The notes under the pieces: generated by a model
Database searches by the model: none
What the model saw: only the letters and a program-made list of their open reading frames with translations
What the model was told of the DNA's origin: nothing
Shown here: positions 1-8,445 of the stretch, one piece after another
Layout of the letters: each line of letters opens with the position of its first letter
How positions within the stretch are numbered: the first letter of the stretch is position 1
From: Zobellia uliginosa
Lineage (GTDB): Bacteria; Bacteroidota; Bacteroidia; Flavobacteriales; Flavobacteriaceae
Direction of reading: 5' to 3'
Length of the DNA stretch: 64,000 nucleotides
NCBI RefSeq assembly: GCF_900156625.1
Contig: NZ_FTOB01000007.1
Coordinates: 124,001 to 188,000, forward strand
Position numbers and translations under genes: made by a program

Positions 1-1021
1 CATTGTACTCCTAAAAAATGAAGGAAGCCTTCTTCCGCTCAAAAAGGAAAAGTATAAAAAAATAAGTGTTGTAGGCCCCAATGGTAAAGCCATGCGTTTG
101 GGAGGGTATTCCCCCGACAATCCTAAATACTATGTAAACATAGTAGAGGGAATACAAAACTACCTCGGCAGTGATAGGGATGTGGCCTTTGAAGAGGGGT
201 GCGATTTTACCGACTCTACGGCAAATATTCCGAAAGCAGTGGCATTGGCCGAATCTTCTGATATAACCATCGTTGCTATTGGCGGGTCGGAAGAGACCTG
301 TCGAGAGAATGAAGATCGTGACGACCTAAGACTTCCCGGGCCACAACAAAAATTGGTAGAGGCCATTCACGCCACGGGCAAACCATATGTGGTGGTGTTG
401 CTCAATGGTAGGCCGCTATCCATTGAATGGATAGCCGAGAATTCGCAAGCCATTGTAGAAGGATGGTATTTAGGGCAGGAAACAGGAAAAGCGATCGCTA
501 ATGTATTGTTCGGAAAGGTAAACCCAAGTGGTAAATTGCCGATAAGCTTTCCTAGAAACGTAGGTCAGGTACCCTTGTTTTACAATAAGCTGGAAACCGG
601 TCGCCCTAGACAGATATATAACTCCGATCCCGAACCTTTGTTTCCTTTTGGTTACGGGTTGAGCTATACTTCCTTTGAACTAGGTAAGCCCCGACTTTCA
701 AATGAAGTCATAGCTTCAAATGAACTGACAACGGTAAATATTCCTATAAGCAATACCGGTACCCGTTCGGGGGAAACGGTGGTCCAACTGTATGTGCACG
801 ATGTGCTTTCCGAAAGGGTACGCCCCCAAAAGGAACTGCGCAATTTTAAAAGAGTGGCCCTAAAACCAGGTGAAACAAAACAAATAAGTATCAAAATAGG
901 TGCCCAGCAATTGGAATATTGGAACGATGGAAAGTGGACTATAGAACCGGGGCAATTTGATATCATGGTCGGATTGGACTCCAAACACCTCAAAAAAGTA
1001 GCCTTAACCGTCAAAAAATAG
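1..1021 (+). CDS. GH3 family glycoside hydrolase, C-terminal part (5' end outside window)
   Basis: The frame is open from base 2 with no start, so the gene begins upstream; the first Met at base 92 is internal. Visible is the C-terminal half of a GH3 enzyme: the alpha/beta sandwich domain (opening with the typical VLLKNEGSLLPL stretch, then VVGPNGKA and later GWYLGQETGKAIA and GKLPISFPRNVGQ), followed by the fibronectin-III-like domain over roughly the last 90 residues (ETVVQLYV, then ELRNFKRVALKPGET). GH3 enzymes hydrolyse beta-glucosides, beta-xylosides or related bonds; the substrate cannot be told from this half because the nucleophile Asp lies in the missing N-terminal domain. The stop is 9 bases before the next gene, so it is probably co-transcribed with the GH95 genes. 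Confidence 0.93.
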   Translation, partial: IVLLKNEGSLLPLKKEKYKKISVVGPNGKAMRLGGYSPDNPKYYVNIVEGIQNYLGSDRDVAFEEGCDFTDSTANIPKAVALAESSDITIVAIGGSEETCRENEDRDDLRLPGPQQKLVEAIHATGKPYVVVLLNGRPLSIEWIAENSQAIVEGWYLGQETGKAIANVLFGKVNPSGKLPISFPRNVGQVPLFYNKLETGRPRQIYNSDPEPLFPFGYGLSYTSFELGKPRLSNEVIASNELTTVNIPISNTGTRSGETVVQLYVHDVLSERVRPQKELRNFKRVALKPGETKQISIKIGAQQLEYWNDGKWTIEPGQFDIMVGLDSKHLKKVALTVKK

Positions 1022-1030
1022 CGGCATATT

Positions 1031-3406
1031 ATGAGATTTTTGAATCTTTTAAGCTTTACGAATTCTATCAGGCTGCTGTGCTTGTGTCTTTTCTTAGGAT
1101 GTGCCGAGAAGCCAAAGGAAACAGGTGATAAAGCGGAATTGAAGTTGTGGTACGACAGGCCGGCCGAAATTTGGGAAGAAGCCTTGCCCGTGGGGAATGG
1201 AAGTCTGGGGGCCATGGTTTTTGGACGTCCCATAACGGAACGAATTCAATTCAACGAAGATACCTTTTGGGCAGGAGGCCCGATAACCCCTAGTAAACCC
1301 GAGACCAAGAGTTATCTGCCAGAGGTCAGGAAACTGGTCTTCGACGGAAAATACAAAGAGGCCGATGCTCTTATCAATAAACATATCATCGGTCCTAAAA
1401 TGATGCCTTACCTGCCGATGGGCGATGTTGTTATTGAAATGAAAGGCCTTGACGATATCACCGATTTCCGAAGGGAACTAGACCTTAGAACGGCCATAAG
1501 CAAGGTTGGGTTCAGCTCAAAGGGAATAGCGTACAAACGTGAGGTCTTTTCTGCCGTCGAAGAAAATGCCATAGTCATTAGACTAGAGGCTAGTAAAGAG
1601 AAAAGCCTTAATTTTTCCCTTGCCCTGGATAACCAAATTGGGGCAAAATCCCGGGTCTTGGATGCAAATAACCTAGAACTCTCGGGCACAGCTCCCGATA
1701 GGGGCAACAGAAAAAGTGAACTCCGTTTTGTCTCAAGATTGAATATTGGGGAAAACGACGGACAAACTACCGTTAACGATTCCACGATTACGGTTTCAGG
1801 GGCTTCTAAGGTGACCCTTCTGCTATTCGCGGCCACGAACTTTAAAAATTATAAAGATGTTTCGGGTGATCCCGATTTTAAGTGCAAGACCTTATTGGAT
1901 ATGGTGCATCTTAAAAGCTTCGGGCAGATACGGGCACAGCATATAACCAATCATCAGCGCTTGTTTGAACGCTTAGACTTCGATATGCCCACCAATTTGA
2001 ATTCAGGCTTACCGACCAACGAACGATTAGAGAAATTTCAAGAGGAGATCGACCCCAGTTTGGTTGCGCTATATTATCAATTTGGGCGCTATCTCTTAAT
2101 GAGCAGTTCAAGGGGAAATAGCCAACCGGCGAATTTACAGGGTATATGGAACCCTCATCTGACCCCTCCTTGGGACAGTAAGTACACTACCAATATCAAC
2201 TTAGAGATGAATTACTGGCCTGCAGAGGCGAGCAATTTGGCGGAATGTGCCATCCCCTTGTTTACCTCTATTCGAGAACTGGCAGAGGCCGGGGCCGTAA
2301 CGGCAAAAAACAATTATGGGGCCGACGGGTGGGTACTACACCACAATACGGATATCTGGAAGACCACGACGCCACTAGATGGGGCGGCGTGGGGAATTTG
2401 GCCTACCGGTGGGGCCTGGCTTACGACCCATTTATGGGAACACTACCTGTTTTCCGAAGACAAGGCCTTTCTTAGATTACACTATCCCGTGATAAAGGGC
2501 GCAGCCGAATTCTTTGTGAATACATTGGTAACTCATCCCGAATACGGTTACTTGGTGACCAATCCGAGCATATCTCCCGAAAATAGACATATGGAAGGGA
2601 ATATTAGCGTTTGCGCGGGCCCGGCAATGGATACTCAATTGCTTCGGGATCTTTTCGCCCAGTGTATCAAGGCTTCCGAGATATTGAACGTCGATTCCGA
2701 TTTTAGGGAACTTCTCGTAGAAACCCGAAGTAAACTGGCTCCCGACAAAATAGGTTCGGAGGGACAATTACAGGAGTGGTTGGATGACTGGGACATGAAG
2801 GTCCCTGAGTTACAACATCGCCATGTAAGCCATTTATACGGACTCTATCCTGGGGCGCAATTCACCCCGGAAAGAACGCCCAAGGAATGGAACGCCGCGA
2901 GAAAATCGCTTGAAATCAGAGGCGATGGGGGTACCGGTTGGTCCCTTGGTTGGAAAATTGCCCTTTGGGCACGGTTGAACGATGGAGACCATGCCTTTAA
3001 AGTGCTAAAGACTTTATTGAAGCCCACCAGTTATACAGGACATGGAGGCCCGGGAGGGACCTATCCGAACTTGTTCGATGCCTGCCCTCCTTTTCAAATA
3101 GATGGAAACTTTGGAGCCCTAGCCGGAATCAATGAAATGTTACTGCAGAGTCAAAACAACAGGGTGTTGCTGCTGCCGGCATTACCTGCCGAATTAAAGG
3201 AAGGGAGTATTCAAGGCATTCGGGCCCGTGGCGGATTTGAGCTTTCCATGGCCTGGAAGGACGGAAAGTTAAGGGCTGTAAAAATACTTTCTAAAAAAGG
3301 GAATACCTGCAATTTGGTGTATGGCGATAAAAGTATCGAACTAGAAACCGAGGCAGGGCAATCTTATCTATTGGATAGGGGACTCAGTTTGGTCCAAAAG
3401 GAATAA
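1031..3406 (+). CDS. GH95 lipoprotein, alpha-L-fucosidase or alpha-L-galactosidase
   Basis: Full-length GH95 (791 aa, usual family size). The N-terminus has a hydrophobic stretch ending in a lipobox (LFLGC, about residue 24), so it is probably a membrane-anchored lipoprotein. The family start motif LPVGNGSLGAMVFG lies at about residues 54-67. Catalytic positions known for GH95 are all present: the Asn pair in TTNINLEMNYWP (N388, N390), the acid Glu in SPENRH (E517) and the Asp in QIDGNFG (D691). GH95 removes terminal alpha-1,2-L-fucose or alpha-L-galactose by inversion. Eight bases separate it from the second GH95. Its last 184 bases before the tail (3203-3386) are almost identical to the end of that gene. 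Exact substrate is not readable from sequence. Confidence 0.93.
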   Translation: MRFLNLLSFTNSIRLLCLCLFLGCAEKPKETGDKAELKLWYDRPAEIWEEALPVGNGSLGAMVFGRPITERIQFNEDTFWAGGPITPSKPETKSYLPEVRKLVFDGKYKEADALINKHIIGPKMMPYLPMGDVVIEMKGLDDITDFRRELDLRTAISKVGFSSKGIAYKREVFSAVEENAIVIRLEASKEKSLNFSLALDNQIGAKSRVLDANNLELSGTAPDRGNRKSELRFVSRLNIGENDGQTTVNDSTITVSGASKVTLLLFAATNFKNYKDVSGDPDFKCKTLLDMVHLKSFGQIRAQHITNHQRLFERLDFDMPTNLNSGLPTNERLEKFQEEIDPSLVALYYQFGRYLLMSSSRGNSQPANLQGIWNPHLTPPWDSKYTTNINLEMNYWPAEASNLAECAIPLFTSIRELAEAGAVTAKNNYGADGWVLHHNTDIWKTTTPLDGAAWGIWPTGGAWLTTHLWEHYLFSEDKAFLRLHYPVIKGAAEFFVNTLVTHPEYGYLVTNPSISPENRHMEGNISVCAGPAMDTQLLRDLFAQCIKASEILNVDSDFRELLVETRSKLAPDKIGSEGQLQEWLDDWDMKVPELQHRHVSHLYGLYPGAQFTPERTPKEWNAARKSLEIRGDGGTGWSLGWKIALWARLNDGDHAFKVLKTLLKPTSYTGHGGPGGTYPNLFDACPPFQIDGNFGALAGINEMLLQSQNNRVLLLPALPAELKEGSIQGIRARGGFELSMAWKDGKLRAVKILSKKGNTCNLVYGDKSIELETEAGQSYLLDRGLSLVQKE
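3203..3386 (+). repeat. 184-bp direct repeat, copy 1, inside the end of the first GH95 gene
   Basis: This block matches 5629-5812 with four differences that I could find (3268 g/a, 3337 c/t, 3376 t/c, 3381 g/a), about 98% identity, and encodes the C-terminal beta-sandwich residues of GH95. The two genes are far more divergent everywhere upstream of the block. The offset between copies is 2426 bases. Confidence 0.97.
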
Positions 3407-3414
3407 GTGTCAAA

Positions 3415-5832
3415 ATGGAAGAAGTGATAAAGTCATACAAAACCATAGTATTACTTGGGGTGAGAAAAAAAAATGTACCCCAAATTATACTGTTGGCACT
3501 ATTGAACATTGGTTGTGTTGCCATCCTTCGGGGCCAAGAGAATCTAAAACTTTGGTACAACGAGCCCGCTGCCCAATGGAAGGAATCATTGCCGATAGGT
3601 AATGGAAGGATAGGTACTATGATAGCAGGTAATGTTGAGAGGGATACGCTTGTCATTAATGAGGAAACGGTGTGGACGGGAGGTATACATGATTATATAA
3701 ATCCTGAAGCTAAGGGGCATCTCAAAGAAATTCGTCAATTGATTTTAGATAAAAAATATGACGAAGCTCTTCAGGTAGGGGACCAATATATGATAGGAAA
3801 ACCTAAGAAATTACAAAGCTATCAACCTTTGGGGAAATTGGAATTTAATTTTCCACATAAAGGAAACATAACTGATTATAAACGCAGTTTGAGCCTGAAC
3901 GAGGCGATTGTAAATATTTCATTTAAGGAAAACGGAGAATTGTACACTCGTGAGTATTTGGCTTCGTTTCCAGATGATGTTGTGGTCATGCGTTTTTATA
4001 CTGAAAGTGACCAAGGACTCCATTTTGACTTACAACATACTTCTAGACATGAGTCTTCAGGTAGCTTAAAAGGAGATACCTATATTTTAAAAGGAAAGGG
4101 CTCCAAGGGTGGTGGTATAGAACCGGATATTCAGTTTGAATCGAGGATTGAGATTTTGGGAGATGGTTCTTTTGCTTTAAACCCTGATGGAAGCTTACGG
4201 GTAACAGGTGGTCAGGAAGTTGTTTTACTTTATACGGCGGCCACCAATTACAAAAAATATAATGATGTTTCTGCCAATCCTGAAGAGTTATGCGAGGCCA
4301 TTTTAAGCAAATTAAGACATCAAGATTACCCTGATTTATTAAGAAAACATGTAGACGATTATTCGGGCTTGTACAACAGACTTCAGGTTGATTTTGGTTT
4401 GGGCGAATTTTCTGATGTGCCAACGAATGAATTGATCGACCGTTTTGTGCAGGGCGAAAGAATACCTGTTATTGACGAGTTGTTTTATCAAATGAGCAGG
4501 TATTTAATTATTTCTGGTTCGCGCAAAAAAAGTCAACCTCTCAATCTTCAGGGCATTTGGAACGATAATATGCAACCGGCTTGGGGATCGAAGTGGACCT
4601 TGAACATTAACCTGCCCATGAATTATTGGATGGTTGAAAGCGCCAATCTCGCCGAATGCCACGAACCTTTATTCGAATTATTGTACGATTTAAGGGAAAC
4701 TGGAGCCAAAGTAGCCAGGGAGCACTATGGTTGTCGGGGATTCGTAGCTCATCACAATACAGATTTATGGCGAGCCGCCACTCCTGTAGATGGGGCAACT
4801 TGGGGGTTATGGACATTTGGGGGAGCCTGGTTGACAAGACATCTTTGGGAAAGTTATCAATACTCTCAGAATAAGGAATTCCTTAAGAAGGTTTATCCAA
4901 TAATGAAAGAAGCTTCCCTTTTCTTCTTTGATTTTTTATCCGAAGGAAATGATGGTTATCTCGTAACCTCACCGTCAGTTTCTTTTGAACAGTCGTATCG
5001 ATTGCCTAACGGAAAGGAAGGAAGGTTGGCCGAGGGGCCTACCATGGATAATCAGATACTTCGCGATTTGTTCGGTAATTGTCTTAGGGCAGGGGAAATT
5101 TTAAATGACGATAAGGTATATCGCGATAGTTTGGTTTTGATGACTAAGAAGCTCAGGCCCTCAACCATTAATCAAGAAACAGGGGAGTTAATGGAATGGG
5201 CATGGTCTGCCGAACCCCGTAATATTAGTGGGCAATTAGCACCGCTGTGGGGAGTTAATCCGGGCACTGAAATTAACTATTCCGATAGTCCTGAATTAGC
5301 TATGGCCGCGGAAAAGACAATAAAGGCAAGAGATCCTTTTGTTGCCTCTTATGAAACAACAGGGAGTTGGGTCAGCGGAACTAAAGCTAATTTTTGGGCA
5401 AGACTTAACAAAGGGGATGAGGCTTATTATATAATAAAAAGGAGCTTCATTGAAAACTTGTTTCCTAATATGTTGGTCAGTTTTTATCCTGAAAAGTACT
5501 TTCAAATCGATGGAAATTTAGGTATGGCAGCAGCAATGAACGAAATGCTTCTTCAAAGTCATCGTATTAATGATGTTGGCCAAAATATAATTGAAATTTT
5601 ACCGGCTTTGCCCTTGGTTTGGAAAGATGGGAGTATTCAAGGCATTCGGGCCCGTGGCGGATTTGAGCTTTCCATGGCCTGGAAGGACGGAAAATTAAGG
5701 GCTGTAAAAATACTTTCTAAAAAAGGGAATACCTGCAATTTGGTGTATGGCGATAAAAGTATTGAACTAGAAACCGAGGCAGGGCAATCTTATCTATTGG
5801 ACAGGGAACTCAATATCAAAACAAAAAAATAA
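3415..5832 (+). CDS. Second GH95 glycoside hydrolase, AT-rich body
   Basis: GH95 enzyme (805 aa). The family motif LPIGNGRIGTMIAG is near residue 60; catalytic positions are the Asn pair in NINLPMNYW (N397, N399), a Glu in VSFEQS (E525) and Asp in QIDGNLG (D699). The annotated ATG gives an unusual N-terminus; a GTG at 3460 would begin directly with RKK and a hydrophobic segment ending ILRGQ, a normal signal peptide, so the true start may be 3460. Unlike the first GH95, the loop after strand SG reads LAPLWGVNPG instead of HVSHLYGLYPG, so specificity probably differs. Base composition is markedly lower in G+C than its neighbours (40 of 120 bases at 3841-3960 against 59 of 120 at 1441-1560) until the shared 3' block, which suggests transfer of the body followed by recombination at the 3' end. 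Confidence 0.92.
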   Translation: MEEVIKSYKTIVLLGVRKKNVPQIILLALLNIGCVAILRGQENLKLWYNEPAAQWKESLPIGNGRIGTMIAGNVERDTLVINEETVWTGGIHDYINPEAKGHLKEIRQLILDKKYDEALQVGDQYMIGKPKKLQSYQPLGKLEFNFPHKGNITDYKRSLSLNEAIVNISFKENGELYTREYLASFPDDVVVMRFYTESDQGLHFDLQHTSRHESSGSLKGDTYILKGKGSKGGGIEPDIQFESRIEILGDGSFALNPDGSLRVTGGQEVVLLYTAATNYKKYNDVSANPEELCEAILSKLRHQDYPDLLRKHVDDYSGLYNRLQVDFGLGEFSDVPTNELIDRFVQGERIPVIDELFYQMSRYLIISGSRKKSQPLNLQGIWNDNMQPAWGSKWTLNINLPMNYWMVESANLAECHEPLFELLYDLRETGAKVAREHYGCRGFVAHHNTDLWRAATPVDGATWGLWTFGGAWLTRHLWESYQYSQNKEFLKKVYPIMKEASLFFFDFLSEGNDGYLVTSPSVSFEQSYRLPNGKEGRLAEGPTMDNQILRDLFGNCLRAGEILNDDKVYRDSLVLMTKKLRPSTINQETGELMEWAWSAEPRNISGQLAPLWGVNPGTEINYSDSPELAMAAEKTIKARDPFVASYETTGSWVSGTKANFWARLNKGDEAYYIIKRSFIENLFPNMLVSFYPEKYFQIDGNLGMAAAMNEMLLQSHRINDVGQNIIEILPALPLVWKDGSIQGIRARGGFELSMAWKDGKLRAVKILSKKGNTCNLVYGDKSIELETEAGQSYLLDRELNIKTKK
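5629..5812 (+). repeat. 184-bp direct repeat, copy 2, inside the end of the second GH95 gene
   Basis: Partner of the block at 3203-3386. Similarity begins abruptly at 5629 in the middle of a codon run (DGSIQG against EGSIQG) and stops about 20 bases before the stop codon. G+C in 5641-5760 is 54 of 120, close to the upstream neighbour and higher than in the rest of this gene. Confidence 0.97.
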
Positions 5833-5835
5833 ATT

Positions 5836-7320
5836 ATGGTTAAAATGATACATACGAATCAAGGGAAACTATTTCTCTTAACGCTCTTGTTAAGCTTACA
5901 GGGCTTTGCACAGAAACAATACGAAGCCAATTGGAAATCTTTAGACAGTCGCCCCGTTCCTGAATGGTATACCGACGCCAAATTCGGTATTTTCATACAT
6001 TGGGGACCTTATTCGGTACCGGCCTTTTCTAAGGTGGGCGAATATTCGGAATGGTACTGGATGAATTTGGCCAATCCGCAAAGGGTTAAAAATGGGTATA
6101 AGGAAACCAATGAATTCCATAATCGGGTCTATGGGGAAAATTTTACCTATCCTGATTTTGTACCCTTGTTCACGGCCGATATGTACGATGCGGATCAATG
6201 GGCCCGTATTTTTGAGAAGTCTGGGGCCAAATATGTGGTGCTGACTTCCAAACACCATGACGGTTACACCTTGTGGCCGAGTAAGGAGTCCGACAAATCA
6301 TGGGGCCGCCCGTGGAGTGCTACCAACTCCGGTCCCGGTCGCGATCTTTTAGGTGAACTTACGACCGCAGTACGTAAAACCGACGTGAAAATGGGAATCT
6401 ATTACTCGCTCTACGAGTGGTTCAATCCCTTGTACACTTCTGATGTAAACCTGTACGTTGACCAACATATGGTGCCCCAGTTTAAAGATGTGGTCAACAA
6501 ATATTCCCCATCCTTGATTTTTACCGATGGTGAATGGGACTACCCCCATACGACATGGAAGGCGACCGAGCTATTGTCTTGGTTGTACAATGAATCACCG
6601 AGTAAAGAAGATGTAGTGATCAATGACCGATGGGGAAAAGAGACAAGACATCACCATGGGGGCTACTATACTACCGAGTACGGTTCGGGAATGCCCAATG
6701 CGGATGTGCCTTGGGAAGAAAATCGAGGCATGGCCCATTCATTCGGGTTTAGTAAAACCGAAAATTTCGAAGATTACAATTCTACCCAAGAGCTTCTGTA
6801 TATGTTGATCGATATAGTGAGTAGGGGAGGAAACTTTCTTTTGGACATAGGCCCAACGGCAGATGGACGCATACCCGTAATCATGCAGGAACGTCTTTTG
6901 GAAATGGGAGATTGGCTCAAGGTGAACGGAGAGGCAATTTACGGCACTACGCTATGGAAGGAAACATGCCAGTGGACCGATGGTAAAGTGCAAGATGCCA
7001 AAAGAGGACGGTATAAAGTGAAGTACGATGTTATGAAACTGACGGTCGATCCAGAACCCGGGTTTGCCTCTAAAGAGATTTTCTTCACCCAGAAGGGGCA
7101 AACGTTGTACGGTATTTGTCCGGTATACCCCAAAGGAAACCTGACGGTTAAAAACGTCAAATTGAAGTCCGACGCCAAGGTGACCTTACTTGGTCATGAA
7201 GGCCCTTTAAAATGGGAACAAAGTGGAAAGGATATTATAGTGAACGTTCCCTCGTTGACGGCATCGGAAGTGCCTTGTGATTATGCGTGGACGTTTAAAA
7301 TCGATGGCGTAAAAAAATAA
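5836..7320 (+). CDS. GH29 alpha-L-fucosidase, secreted
   Basis: 494-residue GH29 enzyme with a signal peptide (hydrophobic stretch to about residue 25, ending GFAQ). The hallmark FGIFIHWGPYSVPA lies at about residues 49-62, followed by SKHHDGYTLW and, at strand 4, FTDGEWD with the predicted nucleophile Asp231. GNFLLDIGPTADG at about residue 333 closes the barrel. GH29 enzymes cleave terminal alpha-L-fucose by retention. The C-terminal 90 residues form the usual beta-sandwich. The start could also be the Met three codons downstream. It begins three bases after the previous stop and ends overlapping the next start by one base, so it is translated within one operon. Confidence 0.95.
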   Translation: MVKMIHTNQGKLFLLTLLLSLQGFAQKQYEANWKSLDSRPVPEWYTDAKFGIFIHWGPYSVPAFSKVGEYSEWYWMNLANPQRVKNGYKETNEFHNRVYGENFTYPDFVPLFTADMYDADQWARIFEKSGAKYVVLTSKHHDGYTLWPSKESDKSWGRPWSATNSGPGRDLLGELTTAVRKTDVKMGIYYSLYEWFNPLYTSDVNLYVDQHMVPQFKDVVNKYSPSLIFTDGEWDYPHTTWKATELLSWLYNESPSKEDVVINDRWGKETRHHHGGYYTTEYGSGMPNADVPWEENRGMAHSFGFSKTENFEDYNSTQELLYMLIDIVSRGGNFLLDIGPTADGRIPVIMQERLLEMGDWLKVNGEAIYGTTLWKETCQWTDGKVQDAKRGRYKVKYDVMKLTVDPEPGFASKEIFFTQKGQTLYGICPVYPKGNLTVKNVKLKSDAKVTLLGHEGPLKWEQSGKDIIVNVPSLTASEVPCDYAWTFKIDGVKK

Positions 7321-8438
7321 TGGCGGAATACTCTAAAAATATAACCTCCAAATTACGCATCGTACTGCTTTTGTGCTTGCCCTTGTTCGCTTGTAAAGAC
7401 ATGGTCTCCCCAAAAGGGAAAGAGAATCACGATATGGTAAGCCAACAACGGTTGCCCGAATCAAAATTGAGGGAATGGCAGGCGTTGAAGTACGGTATGT
7501 TCATACATTTTGGTATGAGTACGTTTTTAGGGGAAGAACTGCCCGATGGCCAAGCACCGCTAGATACCTATGCCCCGACCAATTTAGATGTATCGCAATG
7601 GGTCAGGGTGGCAAAAGAGGCGGGTATGACCTATGCGGTTTTGACGGCCAAACATGTTGCGGGCCATTGTTTATGGCCCTCCGATTATACCGATTACGAT
7701 GTGTCGGGAAATAAAACGACTGTTGATGTGGTAGGTGAATTTGTAAAGGAGTGTCGTAAGCAGGGAATACGGCCGGGACTCTATTATTGTGCATGGGACA
7801 ATCATCATACTTTCGGAAGTCTTATGCCGGGCAAGTCGGAAAATTATAATGGGGCCATGGTCACACCTACGGAAATGGAACCGGCAAAAGGAGCACCGTA
7901 CACCTCCCATTTATATCAGAATTTCATGACCGCGCAAATAGATGAGCTCCTTGAAAGATACAGTCCCTTGGTCGAATTCTGGATCGATATTCCCATCATT
8001 CTAGGCGATGGCTATCGACAGTTCATCTACGACCGTATCTCAAAAAAATACCCAGATATGCTCATCGTCATGAACCATGGAAAGAAAAAGGTAGGGAAGG
8101 ACCTTGTCTTTTTAGATAAAAAGGCCTGGCCCACCGATGTTTTGACCTTAGAGCGTTTCTCTCCCGAAAAACCGTATGATCCCGTATGGGAAATAAAAAA
8201 TCGACGGTACTACCTACCTGCCGAATCGAACATGCCCATAGGCAATGAGTGGTTTTGGGAAATTGATGACGAGGCCAAACCCATAGACGAGCTGACCTCC
8301 AAATTTCAGGATTGTTTGGATAATGATGTAAACTTTCTACTGAACGTGCCGCCCGACCAAAGTGGTCAAATACCTCAGAAGTGGATCCGACCATTGATGG
8401 ATATAAAACAGAAAATGAACTTGCAAATTCAAAATTGA
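7320..8438 (+). CDS. GH29-like lipoprotein, short form
   Basis: The start overlaps the previous stop by one base (TAATG), typical of translational coupling. A lipobox (LFAC, about residue 25) marks a lipoprotein. The barrel is GH29: KYGMFIHFGMSTFLG, LTAKHVAGHCLWPS and VEFWIDIP with predicted nucleophile Asp223, closing with VNFLLNVPPDQSG. At 372 aa it lacks the C-terminal beta-sandwich present in the upstream GH29, as seen in many GH29 subgroup B-like enzymes. Substrate probably an alpha-L-fucoside, but a related alpha-L-linked sugar is possible. Confidence 0.88.
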   Translation: MAEYSKNITSKLRIVLLLCLPLFACKDMVSPKGKENHDMVSQQRLPESKLREWQALKYGMFIHFGMSTFLGEELPDGQAPLDTYAPTNLDVSQWVRVAKEAGMTYAVLTAKHVAGHCLWPSDYTDYDVSGNKTTVDVVGEFVKECRKQGIRPGLYYCAWDNHHTFGSLMPGKSENYNGAMVTPTEMEPAKGAPYTSHLYQNFMTAQIDELLERYSPLVEFWIDIPIILGDGYRQFIYDRISKKYPDMLIVMNHGKKKVGKDLVFLDKKAWPTDVLTLERFSPEKPYDPVWEIKNRRYYLPAESNMPIGNEWFWEIDDEAKPIDELTSKFQDCLDNDVNFLLNVPPDQSGQIPQKWIRPLMDIKQKMNLQIQN

Positions 8439-8445
8439 ACAGAAA

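Noticed and set aside
664-1233. 189-residue minus-strand ORF opposite the GH3/GH95 junction
   Set aside because: It is antisense to two clearly coding genes and shows no protein motif.
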